From positions 62,001 through 126,000 of the forward strand of contig NZ_LJOD01000002.1 in assembly GCF_001295265.1 (NCBI RefSeq): a DNA stretch of 64,000 nt. Reading direction: 5' to 3'. The stretch comes from Chryseobacterium indologenes (GTDB lineage Bacteria > Bacteroidota > Bacteroidia > Flavobacteriales > Weeksellaceae). A program made the translations under genes and the position numbers. Positions within the stretch are counted from its first letter, which is position 1, and the number at the start of each line of letters is the position of its first letter. Below, one piece after another: positions 59,539 through 64,000 of this stretch. Below the pieces are notes generated by a model. That model searched no databases, was not told where the DNA came from, and was given only the letters and a program-made list of their open reading frames with translations.

Positions 59539-62500
59539 ATGTATTTAATTTTTGACACAGAAACAACCGGTTTACCTAAGAATTTCAATGCTCCGCTTTC
59601 CGATTCAGAAAACTGGCCGAGAATGGTTCAGATTGCATGGCAGGTGCATGATGATGACGGAAATCTTATTGAAAACCAGGACTATATTATAAAACCGGAA
59701 GGATATGATATTCCCTTCAACGCAGCCAGAATTCACGGGATTACAACTAAAATAGCCAATGAAGAAGGTCGTGATCTTCAGGAAATCCTGGAAGAATTTT
59801 CCAGAGTACTTGAAAAGGTTAGAGTTGTGTCCGGACATAATGTAGAGTTTGATTACAATATTGTAGGAGCTGAGTTTTACAGAAAAAATATAAAAGATAA
59901 TCTCCAGGAAAAGCCAAAAGCAGATACAATGATCCTGGGAACGGATTTCTGCCAGCTAGGCGGTGGAAGAGGAGGAAGATTTAAGCCTCCGAAACTTGAA
60001 GAGCTTTATGAAAAATTATACGGGCATAAATTTGATGAAGCACATAATGCTGCAGCTGACGTAAATGCTACCGCACAGGTGTTTTTTGAAATGATGAGAA
60101 TTGGTGTAATTCCTTCAGAAGTATTAAAAGTTTCTGAAGATCAGCTGGCGTATTTCAAAACGCTTTATCCCGATCCCATCAAGCCTTTCAGTATTGTTAT
60201 CAGAAGGCAGGTCGCTGATTTTAATAATAAGAAAAAACAGCAGGACTTTGGAAGTATTGATGAGATTGATCTTGGGCAGTATTTTAACTTTGATAATCAT
60301 AGTGTCTTTTCAACATTATCTGCTACATCAAGCATCAATGACTTAATTAAAAGAGCTTCAGATGATAATTTTCCGGCAGTCGGAATGGTGGACCTGGGAA
60401 ATATGATGGGTGCTTTTAAATTTGTGTCTGCCGTAGAAGGATTCAATGGAGACCGTGCAAAAAAACATAAAGAATTTTTAGCAAAAAAACAGGAAGCAGA
60501 AGAAAGCGGGACAGAATTTAATGAACCTGAACCTGTGTCTGAGCACCTTATTCCTGTTGTCGGCTGTGAGTTTTACATTTCAGACCGTTATGAACAGAAA
60601 CAATTTACCAAAGATGATCCGGACAGAAGAACACAGGTTGTTCTCCTGGCAAAAGATTTTAACGGGTATAAAAACTTAGCAAAACTTTCAAGTATAGGAT
60701 TCTTAAAAGGATTCTATTTCGGTGTCCCGAGGGTAAGCCGTGAGCTGATCGCCCAGTACAAAGAAGGTGTTATTGCTTTAACGTCGGGAATTCACGGAGA
60801 TATTCCGGATGCTATTCTGAATACCGGTGAACAGAAAGGGGAAGAGCTTTTCAAATGGTGGAAAGATACCTTTGAAGATGATTTTTATGTTCAGATCCAG
60901 AACCATAAACTGCCGGAGGAAGAGCACCTGAACGAGGTCTTGCTGTATTTTGCAGATAAATACAATGTTAAGATCTTGGCCCAGAATGAAACGTATTATA
61001 CCAATAAAGACGATTCTAATATTCAGGATATTGTAAGCTGTATTAAAGACGGTGAAAAATTGTCAACCCCTGTAGGAAAAGGATTTGGAAAGAGAAGAGG
61101 GCTGGCAACCGGAGAGTATTATATTAAAAATGCAGACGAAATAAAAGAAGCTTTTCTTGCTTATCCGGATGCTTTTGAAGCCTATGAAGAATTTACAGCT
61201 AAATTTAAGCCCTATACTTTAAAAAGAGATGTTCTCCTGCCGAAGTTTGATATTCCTGAGGAATTTATTCATGCAGAAGATGAGATAGACGGTGGAAAGC
61301 GCGGTGAAATGGCTTATCTTACCCATCTTACCTATGAGGGGGCAAAAAGAAGATATGTTGATTCAGGACTGATGAGTGAAATTTCAGATGAAATTAAAGA
61401 ACGTCTTGATTTTGAACTTGAAGTAATTGCTAATACTGGATATCCCGGATATTTCCTTATTGTACAGGATTTCTGTAACGAGGCCCGTAAAATGGGAGTA
61501 TGGGTTGGTCCAGGAAGGGGATCTGCAGCAGGCTCTGCAGTAGCATACTGTATTGGAATTACCAATGTTGACCCCATCAAATACGATCTCCTTTTTGAGA
61601 GATTCCTGAATCCGGAAAGGGTCTCAATGCCGGATATTGATATTGACTTTGATGATGAAGGAAGAGACAGGGTTATCAAATGGGTAATTGATAAATACGG
61701 ACAGAGCCAGGTGGCACAGATTATTACCTACTCTGTTTTGGGAGGTAAATCTGCGATTAAAGATGCCGGAAGGGTTCTTGATGTTCCTATTCCTGATACC
61801 AATAATATTGCGAAACTCATCCCGTCTACACCGGGGATGAATATTGCCAAGGCTCTGGCAAAATATGATAAGCTGAAGCCGGAAGAGCAAATGCTTGTGG
61901 ATGAAATGAGATTTGTTCTTGATAGTCCCGGAGATCCGCGTCACGATGTTCTCGCGAGTGCGAAAAAAATGGAAGGGTGTATCAGAAATACCGGTATTCA
62001 TGCCTGCGGAGTAATTATCACTCCTGAAGACGTAAGCAATCTGGTGCCTGTGACCATTGCAGCAAAAGACGCTGATATTCTGGTTTCACAGTTTGATAAC
62101 TCAGTAGCCGAAAGCGCAGGACTATTGAAAATGGACTTCCTGGGGCTTAGGACACTTACCATTATCAAAGACGCTTTAAAGCTGGTTAAAGCCAGGTATG
62201 GAGTGGATATTGATCCGGATCTTATTCCGCTGGATGATGCAAAAACATATCAGTTATTTAAAGAAGGAAGAACAGTTGGGATTTTCCAATATGAAAGTCC
62301 CGGAATGCAAAAGTACATGAGAGAGCTGAAGCCTACAGTTTTTGCCGATCTCATTGCCATGAACGCATTGTATCGTCCGGGACCTATTAAGTATATCCCG
62401 AACTTTATTAACAGAAAGCACGGAATTGAAGAAATTGTCTATGACCTTCCTGAAACAGAAGAATATTTAAAAGAAACCTACGGAATTACCGTTTATCAGG

Positions 62501-64000
62501 AGCAGGTAATGCTATTGTCCCAAAAGCTGGCCAACTTTACAAAAGGTGAAGCAGATACGCTGAGAAAAGCGATGGGTAAAAAACAGATCGACGTTCTGAA
62601 TAAAATGTATCCTAAATTTATTGAAGGAGGAAGGAAAAATAACCTGAATGAAGAAAGATTAGAGAAAATCTGGAATGACTGGAAAGCTTTCGCGGAATAT
62701 GCCTTCAATAAATCCCACTCAACATGTTATGCCTTCATCGCTTATCAGACGGCTTACTTAAAAGCCAACTATCCTGCGGAATATATGGCAAGTGTAATGA
62801 GTAATAACATTAACAATACAGATTCGATCACCATGTTCATGGAAGATTGTAAAAGTATGGGGGTTGATGTTTTGGGACCGGATGTAAATGAATCGCAATA
62901 TAAATTTTCCGTAAACGAAAAAGGGCAGATCCGTTTCGGTCTCGGTGCAATTAAAGGAATAGGGGAAGGGCCTAGTGAGGCTATTACACGCGAAAGAGAG
63001 AATGGAAGATTTAAAAATATTTACGATTTCTTTGAAAGAATATTGCCGTCCCAAATGAATAAAAGAGTGGCGGAAAGTTTGGTGCTTGCAGGTGCATTTG
63101 ATGAATTGGATACGTTTCACAGAGGCCAGTATTTTGATATTGATATGGCCGGAAAAACCAATCTCGAAAGATTAATAAGGTACGGTCAGAGCTTTCAGGA
63201 AAGCAAACATGAAATGGAAAATTCCCTGTTTGCCGATTTTGCAGAAGAAGTACAGATTGAGCAACCAAAACTGGCTCCTTGTCCGGAATGGCCTAATATG
63301 CATAAGCTGAATAAGGAAAAAGAAATTATAGGATTCTATCTTTCTGCGCATCCGCTGGATGAGTTTAAATATCAGTTCCAGTTTATGCAGGGGCAGCTTT
63401 CCAAAAAGGCAGTACTGGAAAAAGAAGAAGAAAAAGCAGGTACAGAAGAGGTGCCGGTTCTGGAGACAGATGTACAGGATGATTCTGCTGACCTTACTGA
63501 GATTGTATCGGATGAAATGTCCATAGGAGAAGAGGAGATTGTAGAAGAAGTTGTTAAAAAAGCAGAGCCCAAAGGGAATTTTCTGTTTCTCAATCTGGAT
63601 GAGGTAGATGCTTATAAGGAGCAGGCATTCTCCAATAAGCAGGAAGAACTTTTTGAAGAGAAAAAGAAAGATTGGAAAACAATTCAGAAAGAAAGAGAAA
63701 ATGGAGGCGGAGGAAAAGAATATACCGTGGCCGGACTTATTACGGAATACAGGGTTCAGGATGGGTTCCGAAGTGGAGAGAAGGTAGCTTTTGTAACTTT
63801 GGAGGATTACTCAGGATCTTACTCTTTCAGGCTGGGGGATAGGGATTATATGCGTCTGAAGGAAAAGCTGGAAGTTCAGAGATTTGTTATTTTTAAAATA
63901 AAATTTGCCCAGGTAAAAGACGGACGGGTTTTTGTGAATGTAAATGATGTGATTGAATTACAGGAAGCATTTGAAAGATTTGCTAAAAGTATTTCTTTGG
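59539..64000 (+). CDS. dnaE: DNA polymerase III alpha subunit (DnaE) with N-terminal exonuclease domain, 3' end outside
   Basis: Replicative polymerase; 1,487 codons are in the window and the frame is still open at the right edge. An N-terminal DEDDh 3'-5' exonuclease (about 1-180) has FDTETTG (D6, E8), HNVEFD (D105) and AHNAAAD (H169, D174). A PHP domain follows, but its usual HxH is DNH (252-254) and its TDHGNM is VDLGNM (285-290). The palm has the catalytic PDIDIDF (698-704), and the late fingers block is SHSTCYAFIAYQTAYLK near 1056. An OB-fold region lies near the end. The start is an ATG after an AT-rich spacer. It suggests proofreading is supplied by the fused exonuclease. Confidence 0.95.
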   Translation, partial: MYLIFDTETTGLPKNFNAPLSDSENWPRMVQIAWQVHDDDGNLIENQDYIIKPEGYDIPFNAARIHGITTKIANEEGRDLQEILEEFSRVLEKVRVVSGHNVEFDYNIVGAEFYRKNIKDNLQEKPKADTMILGTDFCQLGGGRGGRFKPPKLEELYEKLYGHKFDEAHNAAADVNATAQVFFEMMRIGVIPSEVLKVSEDQLAYFKTLYPDPIKPFSIVIRRQVADFNNKKKQQDFGSIDEIDLGQYFNFDNHSVFSTLSATSSINDLIKRASDDNFPAVGMVDLGNMMGAFKFVSAVEGFNGDRAKKHKEFLAKKQEAEESGTEFNEPEPVSEHLIPVVGCEFYISDRYEQKQFTKDDPDRRTQVVLLAKDFNGYKNLAKLSSIGFLKGFYFGVPRVSRELIAQYKEGVIALTSGIHGDIPDAILNTGEQKGEELFKWWKDTFEDDFYVQIQNHKLPEEEHLNEVLLYFADKYNVKILAQNETYYTNKDDSNIQDIVSCIKDGEKLSTPVGKGFGKRRGLATGEYYIKNADEIKEAFLAYPDAFEAYEEFTAKFKPYTLKRDVLLPKFDIPEEFIHAEDEIDGGKRGEMAYLTHLTYEGAKRRYVDSGLMSEISDEIKERLDFELEVIANTGYPGYFLIVQDFCNEARKMGVWVGPGRGSAAGSAVAYCIGITNVDPIKYDLLFERFLNPERVSMPDIDIDFDDEGRDRVIKWVIDKYGQSQVAQIITYSVLGGKSAIKDAGRVLDVPIPDTNNIAKLIPSTPGMNIAKALAKYDKLKPEEQMLVDEMRFVLDSPGDPRHDVLASAKKMEGCIRNTGIHACGVIITPEDVSNLVPVTIAAKDADILVSQFDNSVAESAGLLKMDFLGLRTLTIIKDALKLVKARYGVDIDPDLIPLDDAKTYQLFKEGRTVGIFQYESPGMQKYMRELKPTVFADLIAMNALYRPGPIKYIPNFINRKHGIEEIVYDLPETEEYLKETYGITVYQEQVMLLSQKLANFTKGEADTLRKAMGKKQIDVLNKMYPKFIEGGRKNNLNEERLEKIWNDWKAFAEYAFNKSHSTCYAFIAYQTAYLKANYPAEYMASVMSNNINNTDSITMFMEDCKSMGVDVLGPDVNESQYKFSVNEKGQIRFGLGAIKGIGEGPSEAITRERENGRFKNIYDFFERILPSQMNKRVAESLVLAGAFDELDTFHRGQYFDIDMAGKTNLERLIRYGQSFQESKHEMENSLFADFAEEVQIEQPKLAPCPEWPNMHKLNKEKEIIGFYLSAHPLDEFKYQFQFMQGQLSKKAVLEKEEEKAGTEEVPVLETDVQDDSADLTEIVSDEMSIGEEEIVEEVVKKAEPKGNFLFLNLDEVDAYKEQAFSNKQEELFEEKKKDWKTIQKERENGGGGKEYTVAGLITEYRVQDGFRSGEKVAFVTLEDYSGSYSFRLGDRDYMRLKEKLEVQRFVIFKIKFAQVKDGRVFVNVNDVIELQEAFERFAKSISL

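Noticed and set aside
1..64000. CRISPR arrays, tRNA, rRNA, insertion sequences or prophage
   Set aside because: I saw no regularly spaced repeats, no cloverleaf-like segments, and no transposase, integrase or phage structural genes; absence could not be confirmed without a search tool.

Overview
The window looks like chromosomal DNA of a Flavobacteriia member, most likely Chryseobacterium or a close relative (Bacteroidota). The evidence is AT-rich spacers, promoters with the Bacteroidota -7 element TAnnTTTG (often with TTTG about 18 nt upstream), few Shine-Dalgarno sequences, type IX secretion (T9SS) C-terminal sorting domains on surface proteins, and family-typical genes (GSCFA, DUF4269, fused E1 alpha/beta dehydrogenase, OmpP1/FadL, S8 peptidases). 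I found no tRNA, rRNA, CRISPR array, transposase or integrase; most of the window is housekeeping chromosome.

Layout. 1-9.1 kb: the start of a DUF2461 gene, a DEAD-box helicase with an Arg/Asp repeat linker, a DUF47 + PiT phosphate uptake pair behind a Pho-box-like repeat, a cluster of polyprenyl synthetase, GSCFA, DUF4269 and TatD, and an RhlE-like helicase. 9.3-14.2 kb: an accessory, decaying surface-protein patch with a YadA-head-like stalk protein, a T9SS cargo protein, an orphan lipoprotein, a DUF6438 lipoprotein, and remnants of an outer-membrane barrel and of a second T9SS protein. 14.3-16.7 kb: hpt-adk-obg. 16.8-24.3 kb: an ABC-F ATPase behind an attenuator-like leader, a HEAT-repeat and zinc-ribbon pair, a WYL regulator, a bitopic membrane protein, an ABC exporter and an alpha/beta hydrolase. 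24.3-32.4 kb: an AAA+ ATPase with an IF2-N-like head, an FAD oxidoreductase, prfB, DedA, a lipoprotein esterase and DUF808. 32.5-41.5 kb: grpE-dnaJ, mntH, a DUF937-OmpA fusion, proS, and a W/G-rich lipoprotein next to an OmpP1/FadL porin. 41.5-50 kb: a ZIP transporter with a methyltransferase, a THUMP RNA methyltransferase, a frameshifted small membrane gene, a surface protein, a glycosyltransferase, a Cys/Met PLP enzyme divergent from an Lrp regulator, and a bestrophin. 50.1-59.3 kb: a fused 2-oxoacid dehydrogenase E1, then three tandem T9SS-secreted S8 peptidases. 59.5 kb to the edge: dnaE with a fused exonuclease.

Points most worth checking: (1) the ABC-F leader, where a short ORF lies inside a loop whose closing stem masks the start region; (2) an A9 tract that puts the signal peptide of the third S8 peptidase out of frame; (3) an AAA+ protein with an IF2-N-like domain and an altered Walker A; (4) a lipoprotein of Trp/Gly/Tyr repeats and GGFRN repeats; (5) dnaE with an added DEDDh exonuclease and an altered PHP motif; (6) DnaJ with only half its zinc motifs; (7) word-like repetitive spacers inside several gene clusters. 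All functional calls are from reading translated sequence and motif recognition; no database search was run.
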